Positions 49,754 to 59,696 are shown, counted from the first letter of the stretch. The stretch: 64,000 nucleotides of DNA from Paenibacillus sp. FSL R7-0204 (GCF_038002225.1 NZ_JBBOCA010000001.1:5022001-5086000), one strand, 5' to 3'. Notes: a model not told the origin generated them from the sequence alone. Numbers and translations are program-made.

Positions 49754-52700
49754 CTGCTGCCGCAGGGATGATGCCCGCCACAGCTTCGGCGACATGGCGG
49801 TGGCAGGTCATCATGACGATCTGCCGGGAAGCCGACAGCTCGCCAAGGAGAGCCAGAGCCGCGTGAAGCCGGTGTTCATCGAAGTTAACGAACAGATCAT
49901 CGAAGAACAGCGGCAGATTCACCTTGCTGCTCATCGTTTCTGCCAGTGCCAGCCGGATCGCCAGATACAGCTGCTCCGCGGTTCCCCGGCTGAGCAGCCC
50001 GCTATCCAGCAGTCCGGCATCTTTATGTTCAGCCTTCAGCTCCTTATGCCCCAGCGTCATCACGATCCGGCGGTATTCCCCGTGCGTGAGCTTCGAGAAA
50101 TACACGGAGGCCAGTTGCAGCACCTGAGGCTGCTTCTCCTGTTCATAGATCCGGCGCGTCCGGCCCATCAGCTCGGCGGCCAGCACTGTTACCGCATATT
50201 GCCCGGCCAGGTTACGCAGTGCCGCCCGCTGCTCCTCCAGCTGCTGGAGGGCAGTGTCTTCCTTGCCGCGCTCCGTCAACGCTTCCCGTTCCTGCAACAG
50301 CTTGCCGCGCTGCTCAAGCAGTGCGCTCCGCTCCTCTTCAAGCTCGGCCGCCGCTTCTTCCGCAGCCTGACGCTCCTGCTCAAGCCGCCCGGCATCCAGA
50401 TGCTCCAGCAGACTAAGCAGCTCCGCCCGGCCTTCGTCATCCCATCCGCTGAACATCGCCAGCTCCGCTTGACGCACGGACCGCGCAACCTCTATCCGTC
50501 TTAGCCACGCAGAGGAACGGCGCAGGAACTGCTCTCCGTTCCCGGCACCGCCTTCCTCCAGCAGCTTCGAGCACCGCAGGTTCAATTCCGTCTGCTCTCT
50601 GTGATTCGCTGTCAGTTCCTCCCGGACTTCAGCCAGCCGCGCCTCCACACTCTCTCTGCGCAGCAGCTCCGCCTTCAGCTGATCCCACTCCCGCTTCCGC
50701 AGCTCCAGCCAGGTTAAGAGGGCGGCTGGGGTAGGATGATAGGCAGTAGGATTGGTGGCGGGTCGACGATGCTGATCAGTAGACTCGGTAGCGGGTAGCT
50801 GGTGCTGTTCAGTAGGTTTGCTAGGTGATGGCGTCTGATAAGCAGATAAATCACTTGCGGATAGCAGCTGCTGGTCAATTGACGCGGTTGCCGATAGCGG
50901 ATGCTGCTCTGTAGACTCCCTAGCGCGCTGCGATTGCTGCTCAGCTATATAGGGAATAGTATCTGGCCGGCCGGTCCCCGCAGCTGCAAGCAGCTTCAGC
51001 CCTTCCTGCTCATATAGCGCACATTCCGCCGCCAATCCGCTAAGCCGCGCAGACCATTTGGCCTCCTGGCGCAGCAGCTCATGGCCCTGCTCTGCCAGGG
51101 CGAAGATATCCGGCAGGCCGTCCGGCGACAGCCCTTCGGGGAGTCTCCGCTGACGCAGCCATTCTTCGTAGCGTGCCGCCAGCTCTGTGAAGCGGGCCTC
51201 CGCTTCCTCCAGCTCGCCGGTCAGCACCTGCTCCTGTCCGCTCAGCTGTGCAAGCTCCGTCCGGCAGGCCTCGACCTCAGCGGCCTGCCGGTCTACGCGC
51301 TGGCGCCAGGTGCCCCAGGCCTCCATCAGCCGGCGCAGCTCGCGCATCCCGGCCTCCAGCCCGCTGGCGTCCGGGCTGTTGCCGGTTGCTGCGCTGCCGC
51401 GCTCCCCGGCAGCGAGCAACTGCCCGCGCAGCCGCAGCATCTCCGCTGCGGCCTTGCCCGCCTCCCCGCCGCCCGGCTCCGGCGGGGAACTAGCCGCCCC
51501 CGCTGCGCGCAGGGCGGCCCAGAGCCACAGGTCCGCTGCGGCCAGCAGGCCGAGCGCGGACCACGCGCTGACCGGCGGCGCGCCGGTCAAGAGCAGCGCA
51601 GGCGGCAGCAGCAGCGTAAGCGCTGCGACCGCCTGCAGGAAGCGCCGGTAGCGTGCCGCCCGGCGCCCGTTCGCGCCGGGGCGGCTGCCCCCGGCGGTAT
51701 CCCCGCGGCGCGAGGCTGACGCGCCGCCCTCCAGGCCGAGCTGCGCTTCGCGCCAGCGCTCGGCGGCCTGCTGCAGCTCGTCCCAGAGCTGCACCAGTTC
51801 ACGCGGGCTGTGCGGAGCTAAGCCCGCGAAGTCCGCCGCGCCGCTGGCGTGCTCCTGCGCCAGCAGGCGCTCGGCCGCCTGCAGCGCAGCAGCGGCGGCG
51901 GCCTTGCGGGCGCGGAGGCTCAGCAGCTCCGCGCCCCGGGTCTCCATTTGCCGGTCATACCCGGCAAAGGAGGCGGCGTAACGCCGCGCGGCCTCGCGGT
52001 CTGCGGCGGCCGGGGTGAAGCCCGCAAGCTCTGCGGCATCCCAGCCTGCGCCAATGCTGCGCAGCAGGCGTTCGAGCTGCTCCTGCAGAGCCGTCAGCTC
52101 CGCCTGAATCCGCTGCTGCTCCGCCCGCTTGTCCTCATAGCTGCTGCGGCTGCGGTCCAGCGCTTCGAGCGCAGACCCCTGCTCCGCAAGCAGAGGATCA
52201 GGCGGATTCGCCGCAAGCTCTGCGGTAAGCTCCGCCGTAAGCCGTTCCAGCCGGAACGCTGCACCCTGCAAGCTGCGCAGATCGGCTTCCAGTGACCTCC
52301 AGCGTTCCGCCCCGTTATCCGGGAACGATGCAATCACAGGAAGCTCCTCCAGCTCCAGCCGGCCTTCGCTCCATTTCAGCCACAGCTCCCGGATGTCCTG
52401 CGCCTTGCGCAGCTTCATCAGCCTTGCTCCGGCGAGCTCGCGGTCCAGCTTCATCTGCTCCAGCTGCTGCTCCGCAGCTTCCAGAGCCAGGGTGTTCCCG
52501 TTATATCTCGGCAGATAAGAGCGGCTCTCCGCTACCTCCTGCTCCAGCTTCCCGATAGACTGTAGAATTCTGGCCGCCTCCTGGACCTTGCCACGCGGCT
52601 TGTAGAGCTTCTCGGCCTCCTGGACCAGACGCTTCTCGGCCCGCATAATCTCCCCGCCGCCGCCCATCCCGGCATGGAACAGGTAGCTGCTCATTTCCCC

Positions 52701-53153
52701 GGACTGCAAGGCACCCAGCTCCTGCAGCTCGTCAAGCGAGACAGCGAACAGCTGGCGGAACATGCTCCGGGAGATGCCGCCAAGCAGACGCCGCTCCAGC
52801 TCCGCCTGATTCAGCTCCTCCGTGCGGCCATCCGGATGGAGGATGGCAATATGCAGCTTCTCCGCTCTGCCCGGCCCGGCGCCACCGGAAGCATACCGGC
52901 GGATGGTCCATAATGCGCCGGACTCGTCCCTTGCTTCCAGCACCCCGCCGTGCGTCCCTCCTTGCAGCGGCTCGTACCGTTCAGCCGGATTCCCCCGGCC
53001 GGGGATGCCGTACAACATGGCACGGATGAACTGCAGGGTCGTGCTTTTACCAGCCTCGTTGCGTCCGAACAGAACCGTGACCCCTTCATTCAGTCCGATC
53101 TCCCGCTGAGCCAGCCTTCCGTAGCCGCCTATCCGCAATGAATCGATCTTCAT
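49740..53153 (-). CDS. yhaN: SbcC-like ATPase, YhaN
   Basis: SMC/Rad50-like protein that works with a Mre11-like nuclease. Walker A FGRNEAGKST is near residue 30; the C-terminal part carries the ABC signature RGTAEQLYLAIRLAL and Walker B LPLFFDDLFVNFD. Between are two long coiled coils with a hinge insert of about residues 720-800 made of degenerate Thr/Gln/His-rich repeats, plus a hydrophobic segment (FLQAVAALTLLLPPALLL) that looks membrane-bound. 1137 aa. It overlaps yhaO by 4 nt. Confidence 0.88.
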   Translation of the reverse strand: MKIDSLRIGGYGRLAQREIGLNEGVTVLFGRNEAGKSTTLQFIRAMLYGIPGRGNPAERYEPLQGGTHGGVLEARDESGALWTIRRYASGGAGPGRAEKLHIAILHPDGRTEELNQAELERRLLGGISRSMFRQLFAVSLDELQELGALQSGEMSSYLFHAGMGGGGEIMRAEKRLVQEAEKLYKPRGKVQEAARILQSIGKLEQEVAESRSYLPRYNGNTLALEAAEQQLEQMKLDRELAGARLMKLRKAQDIRELWLKWSEGRLELEELPVIASFPDNGAERWRSLEADLRSLQGAAFRLERLTAELTAELAANPPDPLLAEQGSALEALDRSRSSYEDKRAEQQRIQAELTALQEQLERLLRSIGAGWDAAELAGFTPAAADREAARRYAASFAGYDRQMETRGAELLSLRARKAAAAAALQAAERLLAQEHASGAADFAGLAPHSPRELVQLWDELQQAAERWREAQLGLEGGASASRRGDTAGGSRPGANGRRAARYRRFLQAVAALTLLLPPALLLTGAPPVSAWSALGLLAAADLWLWAALRAAGAASSPPEPGGGEAGKAAAEMLRLRGQLLAAGERGSAATGNSPDASGLEAGMRELRRLMEAWGTWRQRVDRQAAEVEACRTELAQLSGQEQVLTGELEEAEARFTELAARYEEWLRQRRLPEGLSPDGLPDIFALAEQGHELLRQEAKWSARLSGLAAECALYEQEGLKLLAAAGTGRPDTIPYIAEQQSQRARESTEQHPLSATASIDQQLLSASDLSAYQTPSPSKPTEQHQLPATESTDQHRRPATNPTAYHPTPAALLTWLELRKREWDQLKAELLRRESVEARLAEVREELTANHREQTELNLRCSKLLEEGGAGNGEQFLRRSSAWLRRIEVARSVRQAELAMFSGWDDEGRAELLSLLEHLDAGRLEQERQAAEEAAAELEEERSALLEQRGKLLQEREALTERGKEDTALQQLEEQRAALRNLAGQYAVTVLAAELMGRTRRIYEQEKQPQVLQLASVYFSKLTHGEYRRIVMTLGHKELKAEHKDAGLLDSGLLSRGTAEQLYLAIRLALAETMSSKVNLPLFFDDLFVNFDEHRLHAALALLGELSASRQIVMMTCHRHVAEAVAGIIPAAAVISV

Positions 53154-54538
53154 TCCTCTACCTCCCCGCCTGGCTGTCCATCGCCATCTCCTGCATGCGC
53201 AGCAGAATACGCCTTGCCTTCTTCCTCAGCATTCAGCAGCGTCCCGCCCTCTTCCAGTCTGCTCAGCAGGGTGATTCCCAGCTCTGCTGCACCTCTCAGC
53301 CATTCCTGCTTCTCTTCGGCTCCTACGGATAACAACAGCCTGCGCAGCTCCTGATTCTCCATCAGCGGTCTCAGCGCAGTAGCGACCAGCTCGTCAAGCT
53401 CTGCCGCATTCCCGCTACTGCGCCCGGCAAGCCGCAGCATTTCACCCAGGAAGCTGTCCTCCAGAAGCAAGTGTTCCCGGTCAACCGCAAGTCCCGTTTC
53501 GATGGAGAAGCCTTCCGTCCAGACCAAGCCCGCATATTCCTTGCGCACCGCGCGCACAGTTTCCCGCCGCTGGAGCTCGGTGAGCAGATCATCCGCCGCC
53601 CCCTTTTCAGCCAGCACCTTATGTATTTCGCCCCGCCCGGTCAGACGGAACCTGACCACAGACATCATCTGCGGAGTCTCTCTGCGGATATCTTCCACTG
53701 CATTCTCTACAGCTAGGGTCCACTCTGCCTCGTCAGCCAATCCTTCAATAGAGAGCTCGCGGACCTGCCAGCGTACACTGTCCAGTTCATGGAAATCCAG
53801 CCGGGCGGCACCCTCTGCACTGACATCCACCGTATAACAGCCTTTTGGCCCGGTCTCCTTAATGCTTCTTCCTTGAATGTTGCCCGGATATACGATAGGC
53901 GGATGCTCATGGAGAATACTCCGCTTATGAATATGCCCCAGCGCCCAATAGTCATAGCCTCTGCCGATCAGATCCTTCCGGGTGCACGGGGAGTACGTCT
54001 CATGCTGGAGATCCCCGTCCACATTGCCGTGCAGCAGGGCGATGTGGAACAGGCTGCTGCCCGGCTGGCGGCTGAAGCGCAGAGCTGTATTCTCTGTCAC
54101 TTTGGAGGTCGGATAGGAGATGCCGCTAACCACAGCTACCTCCCGTCCGTCTTCCCTGCGGCGGGCAGTAACGCGCTCCGGCTCACTGCCGCCGAATACC
54201 GTAACATGGGCAGGCGATGCCGAGCTAAGGCGAGGGCCGTCCAGCGGATCATGGTTACCGTGGATCAGGAATACCTGAATCCCGTGGCGTCCGAGTTCCT
54301 CCAAGGCCTCCCGGAACCGGAGCTGCCCCTGAAGCGAAGCATCCGAGACATCGTAGACATCGCCGCTAATCACCACGAAATCCACCTTTTGCAGGATGGC
54401 TACGCCAACAAGCCGCCCGAGGGCGGCAAAGGTGGACTCCCGGAGATAGGAGCGGATATCCTGCGGGAGATGGACCAGACCGGCGAACCGGCTGTCCAGA
54501 TGCAGATCCGCAGCATGCAGGAAACGAAAAGGAATCAT
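53150..54538 (-). CDS. yhaO: SbcD/Mre11-like nuclease, YhaO
   Basis: Metallophosphoesterase DNA repair exonuclease. Motifs: HAADLHLDS, VISGDVYD, HGNHDPLD, LHGNVDG and LGHIHKR. 462 aa. It starts 4 bp after the GT4 gene and overlaps yhaN (ATGA), so the pair is co-translated as SbcD-SbcC. Likely role: processing of DNA ends or hairpins. Confidence 0.9.
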   Translation of the reverse strand: MIPFRFLHAADLHLDSRFAGLVHLPQDIRSYLRESTFAALGRLVGVAILQKVDFVVISGDVYDVSDASLQGQLRFREALEELGRHGIQVFLIHGNHDPLDGPRLSSASPAHVTVFGGSEPERVTARRREDGREVAVVSGISYPTSKVTENTALRFSRQPGSSLFHIALLHGNVDGDLQHETYSPCTRKDLIGRGYDYWALGHIHKRSILHEHPPIVYPGNIQGRSIKETGPKGCYTVDVSAEGAARLDFHELDSVRWQVRELSIEGLADEAEWTLAVENAVEDIRRETPQMMSVVRFRLTGRGEIHKVLAEKGAADDLLTELQRRETVRAVRKEYAGLVWTEGFSIETGLAVDREHLLLEDSFLGEMLRLAGRSSGNAAELDELVATALRPLMENQELRRLLLSVGAEEKQEWLRGAAELGITLLSRLEEGGTLLNAEEEGKAYSAAHAGDGDGQPGGEVEE

Positions 54539-54542
54539 AGCC

Positions 54543-55679
54543 TCACCCCTTCATTCCCGGCTGGAACTGCAGATAGGTTTTCTTCAGTTCATTGGCTACA
54601 CGTGTCAGGGAATAGAGGCTCTTTGCTTTATCCCAAGCCGAGCGCGACAGCTCATAGCGGTAGCCGGGGTCAGTGATTACTTTTTCCAGAGCATCTGCCA
54701 GTCCCAGTTCATCATCCGGATTCACCAGCAGCCCGTTCACCCCGTCCTCAATCTGCTCGGGAATGCCGCCCACATTCGTCCCGACCAGCGCCAGACAGCT
54801 CAGCGCAGCCTCGGCAAATACCGAACCGAACGCCTCCGCCCGCGAAGGCAATACAAAGATATCGAAGAACGGCATGAATTCCTCAGGATGCAGCGTATAG
54901 CCGTAAAAAATAGTCTCATTATATATACCCAGCTCCTGCGCAAGCCTCTCCAGCTCCGCCCGGCTCGGTCCGTCACCGATAATATGCAGCACATATTCAT
55001 GCCCCCGCTTCTTCAGCTCGGCACAGGCCTTGAACAGAATATCGATGCCTTTGGCCGGCACCAGACGGGTAACCGTGACCAGCTGCGGAATGTCATTCTC
55101 ATGCGGGACAGGCTTGAACCGCTTCTCATCGAATCCGTTCGGGATCACTCCGATGCTGTCCGGCCGCTCAATATAAGGAGTCATATAATCAGCAAAAGCA
55201 CGCGAAACCGTCATCAGCCGGTCACTCACATGCTCCAGCTCCCGGTAAATGGCGACCAGAAACTGATGCTCAAGCCCCCCCTCGCGGATCAACCCGTTCA
55301 GAATCAATTCACGCTCATAGCTGGAGTGCAGCGTCTGAATCAAGGGGACATCCGGATAAATTCTCTTCATCGCCAGACCCGCAATCGGATGATGGGCATG
55401 GATCAGATCATAATTTTTGCTCATGCGCAGCTTGGTCCACCAGATATAATCCCGGTAGGTCTGAATGTATTTTTGTACAACCGGACTTTCCCCGTACACG
55501 GTCCAATCGAAGGTCTCGAAGACAATGTCTTCACGTCCCTTGCCCCGGATGCGCTTCGGCAGCCAGAACAAATCCATCTCCCAGCGGCTCGAGCGGAAGC
55601 GTTCCTGCAGATAAGGGATCATAGAAGATACACCACCGGGCTGCTCCGGCGGGAAGAATAGCGCTTGCAGCAAGTTCAT
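54543..55679 (-). CDS. Glycosyltransferase family 4
   Basis: GT-B fold with the GT4 pattern: N-terminal PPEQPGGVSSMIPYL, YDLIHAHHPIAGL, and C-terminal VTRLVPAKGIDILF, IIGDGPSRAELE, then EAFGSVFAEAALSCLALVGTNVGG with the EX7E pair. 378 aa. GGGAG 10 nt upstream. Its product is unknown; diacylglycerol or teichoic-type glycosylation is possible. It is encoded next to yhaO, likely sharing a transcript. Confidence 0.85.
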   Translation of the reverse strand: MNLLQALFFPPEQPGGVSSMIPYLQERFRSSRWEMDLFWLPKRIRGKGREDIVFETFDWTVYGESPVVQKYIQTYRDYIWWTKLRMSKNYDLIHAHHPIAGLAMKRIYPDVPLIQTLHSSYERELILNGLIREGGLEHQFLVAIYRELEHVSDRLMTVSRAFADYMTPYIERPDSIGVIPNGFDEKRFKPVPHENDIPQLVTVTRLVPAKGIDILFKACAELKKRGHEYVLHIIGDGPSRAELERLAQELGIYNETIFYGYTLHPEEFMPFFDIFVLPSRAEAFGSVFAEAALSCLALVGTNVGGIPEQIEDGVNGLLVNPDDELGLADALEKVITDPGYRYELSRSAWDKAKSLYSLTRVANELKKTYLQFQPGMKG

Positions 55680-55889
55680 ATTGGTACATCTCCCTTTACA
55701 ATTGCCCTATTTACGGTGAAGGCCGGCAATTATGATATAGTTGTGTATATGTACAATAATAAATACGGGTACAGCTACAGGTATAGGTACGCTAAGGTTC
55801 CATATCCTAATTTTATCGGTATCCACCCGAAACAGCAACTAAGATGACAGCTTTACTTATCTTGGATTTTGACTAGAGGAGAATGAAAG

Positions 55890-57296
55890 ATGAATGAAGA
55901 ACGGCTGCCTGCCGCTTACACCGCTAACATTAGAGAGATGCTGGGGGATACGGCGGACGCTTTTCTGGAGAGCTATCTTGCTAAGCGGACCCAGGGTCTG
56001 CGGTTCAATACGTTAAAAAGCAGTGCACCTTCCGGCCGCGCCGCAGCGGAGCAGGCAATCGCACAATTCGGCCTGTCACAGGTAGCATGGTGCCCATCAG
56101 GTTTCTACTATGAGGAACCGGTTCGGCCGGGAAGACATCCTTATCATACCGCCGGACTATATTATATTCAGGAGCCCTCCGCAATGTCCGCAGCCGAGCT
56201 GCTGAAGCCGCTTCCCGGAGAGATCGTACTCGACCTGGCGGCCGCTCCCGGCGGCAAAACCACCCATATCGCCTCACTGATGCAAGGTCAAGGGCTGCTC
56301 ATCTCCAATGAAATCCACCCGGAGCGGGCCAAAATCCTGGCCGAAAACGTCGAGCGGCTCGGCATAAGCAACACCCTGGTTACCTCCGCAGCTCCCGGTG
56401 ATCTCTCCAAAAGATTCCCTGAGGTATTCGACCGCATTATGCTGGACGCGCCTTGCTCCGGCGAAGGGATGTTCCGCAAAGACCCTGCAGCGATGGACGA
56501 ATGGTCCCCGAAGCATGTGGAGATCTGTGTAGCCAGACAGTGGGATATTCTGCAGGATGCGTATCTGATGCTGAAGCCTGGCGGTCATATGGTCTATTCG
56601 ACCTGTACCTTCAACCGCCAGGAGAATGAGGAGACGATGGAGCGCTTCGTGCAGACCTATCCCGAGATGGAGCTGATCGTTACGAAGCGGCTGTGGCCGC
56701 ATCTGGAGCGGGGTGAAGGGCATTTCGTGGCTCTGCTCCACAAGGCTTCTTCCGCTGACCAGACAGAATCCACTCCACGTAAAAGCAAAGGCAAGCGCGA
56801 TGAACGCGGCAGTAACGGCCCGAAGACAAGTTCTACGCTTAGGGAGGCCTATCAACAGTTCATGAGCTGGTCGGAGGCAGAGCTGCCCGGATTCGCCGGA
56901 CACGGTGTACCGCTTCTCTTCGGCGAATCCCTGTATTTGCTGCCTGAGGCATTCACTGAGCGGTTGCACACCGGGATACTGGACGGGCTCAAGGTGCCGC
57001 GTGCCGGACTTCATATTGCCCATCTCAAAAAGAACCGGATTGAGCCTGCCCACGCTCTGGCCATGGCTCTCCGGCCGGATCAGGCGGCGCGCAGTTATGA
57101 TATGTCTGCGGATGGCCCGGAGATCCAGGCCTGGCTGCGCGGCGAGAGTCTGCCGGTTCCGCCAAGCCTGCACGGCTGGACGCTGGTAACCGTAGACGGC
57201 TTGCCCGTAGGCTGGGGCAAAGCCAGCTCCGGCCAGCTCAAGAATCATTTGCCCAAGGGTCTGCGGATTCTAAAAGCCCATCTTGACGAGGTTTAG
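55890..57296 (+). CDS. RsmF-like 5-methylcytosine rRNA methyltransferase (paralogue 1)
   Basis: RsmB/NOP2/Sun family enzyme: SAM loop LDLAAAPGGKTTH (115-126), catalytic Cys189 in DAPCSGEGMF and Cys239 in YSTCTFNRQENE, and the RsmF-type C-terminal PUA-like region. 468 aa. GAGGAG 8 nt before ATG. A second, longer paralogue is at 60495-62111. The modified position cannot be decided from sequence alone. Confidence 0.85.
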   Translation: MNEERLPAAYTANIREMLGDTADAFLESYLAKRTQGLRFNTLKSSAPSGRAAAEQAIAQFGLSQVAWCPSGFYYEEPVRPGRHPYHTAGLYYIQEPSAMSAAELLKPLPGEIVLDLAAAPGGKTTHIASLMQGQGLLISNEIHPERAKILAENVERLGISNTLVTSAAPGDLSKRFPEVFDRIMLDAPCSGEGMFRKDPAAMDEWSPKHVEICVARQWDILQDAYLMLKPGGHMVYSTCTFNRQENEETMERFVQTYPEMELIVTKRLWPHLERGEGHFVALLHKASSADQTESTPRKSKGKRDERGSNGPKTSSTLREAYQQFMSWSEAELPGFAGHGVPLLFGESLYLLPEAFTERLHTGILDGLKVPRAGLHIAHLKKNRIEPAHALAMALRPDQAARSYDMSADGPEIQAWLRGESLPVPPSLHGWTLVTVDGLPVGWGKASSGQLKNHLPKGLRILKAHLDEV

Positions 57297-57412
57297 GCAG
57301 TTGACCAGTTCATGAAGCCTCCCTACGCATATGATGTCATTATCCCATGGCAGTCCGCCGGACTTAAGCGGCGGCAAGTGGGAACAGACATGAATCAAGG
57401 GAGGAATCAGAC

Positions 57413-57502
57413 ATGGGTGCAGGTGTAGGCTTCACTTCGACCGGTGCGATTTTGGTACTCTTCATATTGCTCGTAATCATTTCCCGTTCGTTGTTCGTCT
57501 AA
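57413..57502 (+). CDS. YjcZ-type small sporulation protein, 29 aa
   Basis: Short gene: MGAGVGFTSTGAILVLFILL then VIISRSLFV. Glycine-rich start and one hydrophobic span ending in a basic residue match the YjcZ/BH0509 sporulation peptide family. GGGAGG lies 8 nt before ATG and a terminator follows, so it is a real unit. Its function in the spore is unknown. Confidence 0.8.
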   Translation: MGAGVGFTSTGAILVLFILLVIISRSLFV

Positions 57503-57534
57503 TTCCGCTATAAGCAGCACAGCACACGGACCTC

Positions 57535-57575
57535 AAGCAGCCCGCTCCCTTTTATGGGGGCAGGCTGCTTTTTCG
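57535..57575 (+). terminator. Terminator after the YjcZ-type gene
   Basis: AAGCAGCC pairs with GGCTGCTT, with an inner TCCC/GGGG, followed by TTTCG. Confidence 0.65.
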
Positions 57576-57635
57576 ATTCTCCTGATCGCGGGTAATAATT
57601 CTAAAATATGGAATTTTCACTTAAACCATACCTGT

Positions 57636-57641
57636 TATAAT
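57636..57641 (+). promoter_or_regulatory. TATAAT -10 box overlapping an apparent ATG
   Basis: TATAAT at 57636-57641 with TTTTCA 16 bp upstream (57614-57619). The ATG at 57640 lies inside it, so transcription would start after that codon and the next gene must use a later start. Confidence 0.55.
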
Positions 57642-57687
57642 GGAGGTGATTATTTATATTAGAAGTATCGGAGGGATTACTCTGAAA

Positions 57688-58371
57688 TTGTCTAAAAACA
57701 AGACTATGATTGTGTGCTCTGCGGTTGTAGTTGTCATGGTTATCATAATAATGCAACATTTCCCTACTCAAGAGAAACTCTCCGACTATACCGTTGTAAA
57801 TGATGGTGTTGTGCTAACTAAGCAATTTAGTATCAGATCCAAAACTGCACAACAAAACACATCAGCAGTAGGATCGATTTTTGTGTGGGGCGAAAAAGCA
57901 ATGGCCAAGCGCATACGAATTGTTACTTCGTTTGAAATTGATCCTAAAGATTTCGGCGGAATGACTATCTACATTCCGAAGAAATGGTATATCGCCAACA
58001 TTCTAAGCAATTTCCCTGAGAATCAAAAAACATCACTACAGCCATTTACTTCCGAAACTGATATGAACCTAGGTAAGGAGTGGAGAAATAAGGTTGAAGT
58101 CGGTGTAACAAATCTACAAAATCCGGCAGGCGGTGGAAGTGGAATGATAATTATTGATCTAGTATCCGATAGCAAAACAATTTTACCTTCGGAAAATTTC
58201 AACATTATGGTTTCCGTTGGCTCCGATACCAAAGGCGGCGTAAGGTCGGTAGGCGTCAATTCAATTAAAATCCCAATCTCTGTGAAAGCTGAGATCTCTG
58301 CTCCCGAATCTTCAGGATCTAACCTATACAGCATTAACTCGTCAGTGGAATTAGTCAACCGACATTGCTGA
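57688..58371 (+). CDS. Membrane-anchored hypothetical protein, 227 aa
   Basis: Unrecognised. A hydrophobic N-terminal anchor (MIVCSAVVVVMVIIIM) is followed by an extracellular beta-rich domain with no cysteines until the last residue. I chose TTG 57688; CTG 57682 is better spaced from GGAGG (57669 region) but rare. The longer ATG frame starts inside the promoter. The gene is clearly AT-rich compared with both neighbours, so it may be recently acquired. Confidence 0.5.
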   Translation: MSKNKTMIVCSAVVVVMVIIIMQHFPTQEKLSDYTVVNDGVVLTKQFSIRSKTAQQNTSAVGSIFVWGEKAMAKRIRIVTSFEIDPKDFGGMTIYIPKKWYIANILSNFPENQKTSLQPFTSETDMNLGKEWRNKVEVGVTNLQNPAGGGSGMIIIDLVSDSKTILPSENFNIMVSVGSDTKGGVRSVGVNSIKIPISVKAEISAPESSGSNLYSINSSVELVNRHC

Positions 58372-58490
58372 TACAAGTATTCAATTATGCAACGAAATTT
58401 CCAGTCACTGAATCAGAAGCTTAAGCGAAATTCAATTATCATTGTCGGACTTGAAGTAGAGTAGCTTCTTAAAAGCTTAAAGCGGCAAAA

Positions 58491-58526
58491 AAAGGGCGAT
58501 TCTCCGTTATTGGAGGATCGCCCTTT
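58491..58526. terminator. Bidirectional terminator
   Basis: AAAGGGCGATTCTCC pairs with GGAGGATCGCCCTTT (one mismatch) around a 6-nt loop. Plus strand ends TGCATTTTT, minus strand ends TTTTTTTGCC; it separates the hypothetical gene from the convergent HAD gene. Confidence 0.75.
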
Positions 58527-58585
58527 TGCATTTTTGGTTGTTCGCTACTTAGCAAGAAGATTAGATATGCTGAGTGTTCAAGCAG

Positions 58586-59389
58586 TCAGCAAGACAAACA
58601 ATACTTCACCAGTGCATCGCGCACGCCGTTCGCATTATTGGTGCCGGTGATCACATCTGCGGCTGCTTTGACCTCCACCGGAGAGTTATCCATCGCCACA
58701 CCCAGACCGGCATAAGTCAGCATGGAGATATCATTATAATAGTTGCCGATCGACAGCACCTGTTCTTGCGGGATGCCAAGCTCGGCTGCCAGGTGCTTCA
58801 GGGCATTGCCTTTGGAGGATTCCGGGTGCATCAAATCAACGAAGAACTCTCCGCTGCGCAGAATATTGTACTGCTCTCCCCAAGTAGCCCACTCCCGCTG
58901 CGCTTCATCCAGAATATCAGACTGCGTGAACACAGTGAATTTCACAATCGGTTCGCGGAACTCATCCCAGGCCGGAAGAGATGCAGGCATAATGCGGAAA
59001 TGCTCATACATAAAGTGGGCTTCCTTGGTCAGGTTCTCCACATTGTCCACATACATCTCAAACGCAGTGTTCACATCAAAATGGATATCGCGCTCGCGGC
59101 AATAGGCAATGTACGGGTCCAGCCCTCTGGCGTCCAGCCCATACTGGTGCAGTACCTTACGGTCCTTTACACTCACCGTAGCCGCTCCGTTATGGCCCAG
59201 CACATACCCCGACAAGCCCATCTCCTCCATAAAAGGAATCGAATTCTGCGGACTGCGTCCTGTGCAGAGTACAATCTGCCCGCCCTGACGCGTAACCTCG
59301 GCAATCGCCGCTTTGTTCTCTTCACTGAGTTGATGATCATCATTCAGCAGTGTTCCGTCTACATCCAGTGCAATCAGTTTGTATTTCAT
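58586..59389 (-). CDS. HAD hydrolase, Cof type
   Basis: Phosphatase of the Cof/YidA group with a C2 cap: motif I DVDGTLLND, motif II in IVLCTGRSPQNS, and the C-terminal SIGNYYNDISMLTYAG with VAMDNSPVEVKAAADV. 267 aa. Substrate is probably a sugar phosphate or nucleotide; not decided. Stand-alone gene. Confidence 0.88.
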   Translation of the reverse strand: MKYKLIALDVDGTLLNDDHQLSEENKAAIAEVTRQGGQIVLCTGRSPQNSIPFMEEMGLSGYVLGHNGAATVSVKDRKVLHQYGLDARGLDPYIAYCRERDIHFDVNTAFEMYVDNVENLTKEAHFMYEHFRIMPASLPAWDEFREPIVKFTVFTQSDILDEAQREWATWGEQYNILRSGEFFVDLMHPESSKGNALKHLAAELGIPQEQVLSIGNYYNDISMLTYAGLGVAMDNSPVEVKAAADVITGTNNANGVRDALVKYCLSC

Positions 59390-59512
59390 ACCCCATCATC
59401 CTATCTCTGTATAGTATACCGCCAGGCATTTCCCTGCTTCACCATTCATTGGCAGCTCATTGAGATCAAGCTGCTCCCGGCGTACCTAATCCCTATAAAC
59501 TAAGCTTCTGTT

Positions 59513-59695
59513 TAACGGACTCCAAAGACGCTAATTCGGCACAAAAGGTTATTTTAAGCGTCTAACGGACCCGAGTGTACTTATCTCCTCACCAGTGGTT
59601 GAAATTACGCCAAATAGCTGCCAATAAAGGCCGTGGAGTCCGTGAACAGATGAAAATCAGCCTTTTTGCCGAAATAAGCGCATCTTAGTCCGTTA
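59513..59695. repeat. MITE-like element with imperfect terminal inverted repeats, 183 bp
   Basis: Left end 59513-59548 (starts TAACGGACT, ends CACAAAAGG) is an imperfect inverted copy of right end 59661-59695 (starts CCTTTTTGCC, ends AGTCCGTTA), about 75% matching over 35-36 bp. Internal ACGGAC and GGAGTCCGT copies strengthen the symmetry. No coding capacity. It sits in the 59390-59741 gap. Confidence 0.6.
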
Positions 59696-59696
59696 C

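Noticed and set aside
55665..55847. 60-codon plus-strand frame in the gap before the RsmF-like gene
   Set aside because: Biased Tyr/Arg composition, overlaps the 5' end of the GT4 gene and lacks a ribosome binding site.
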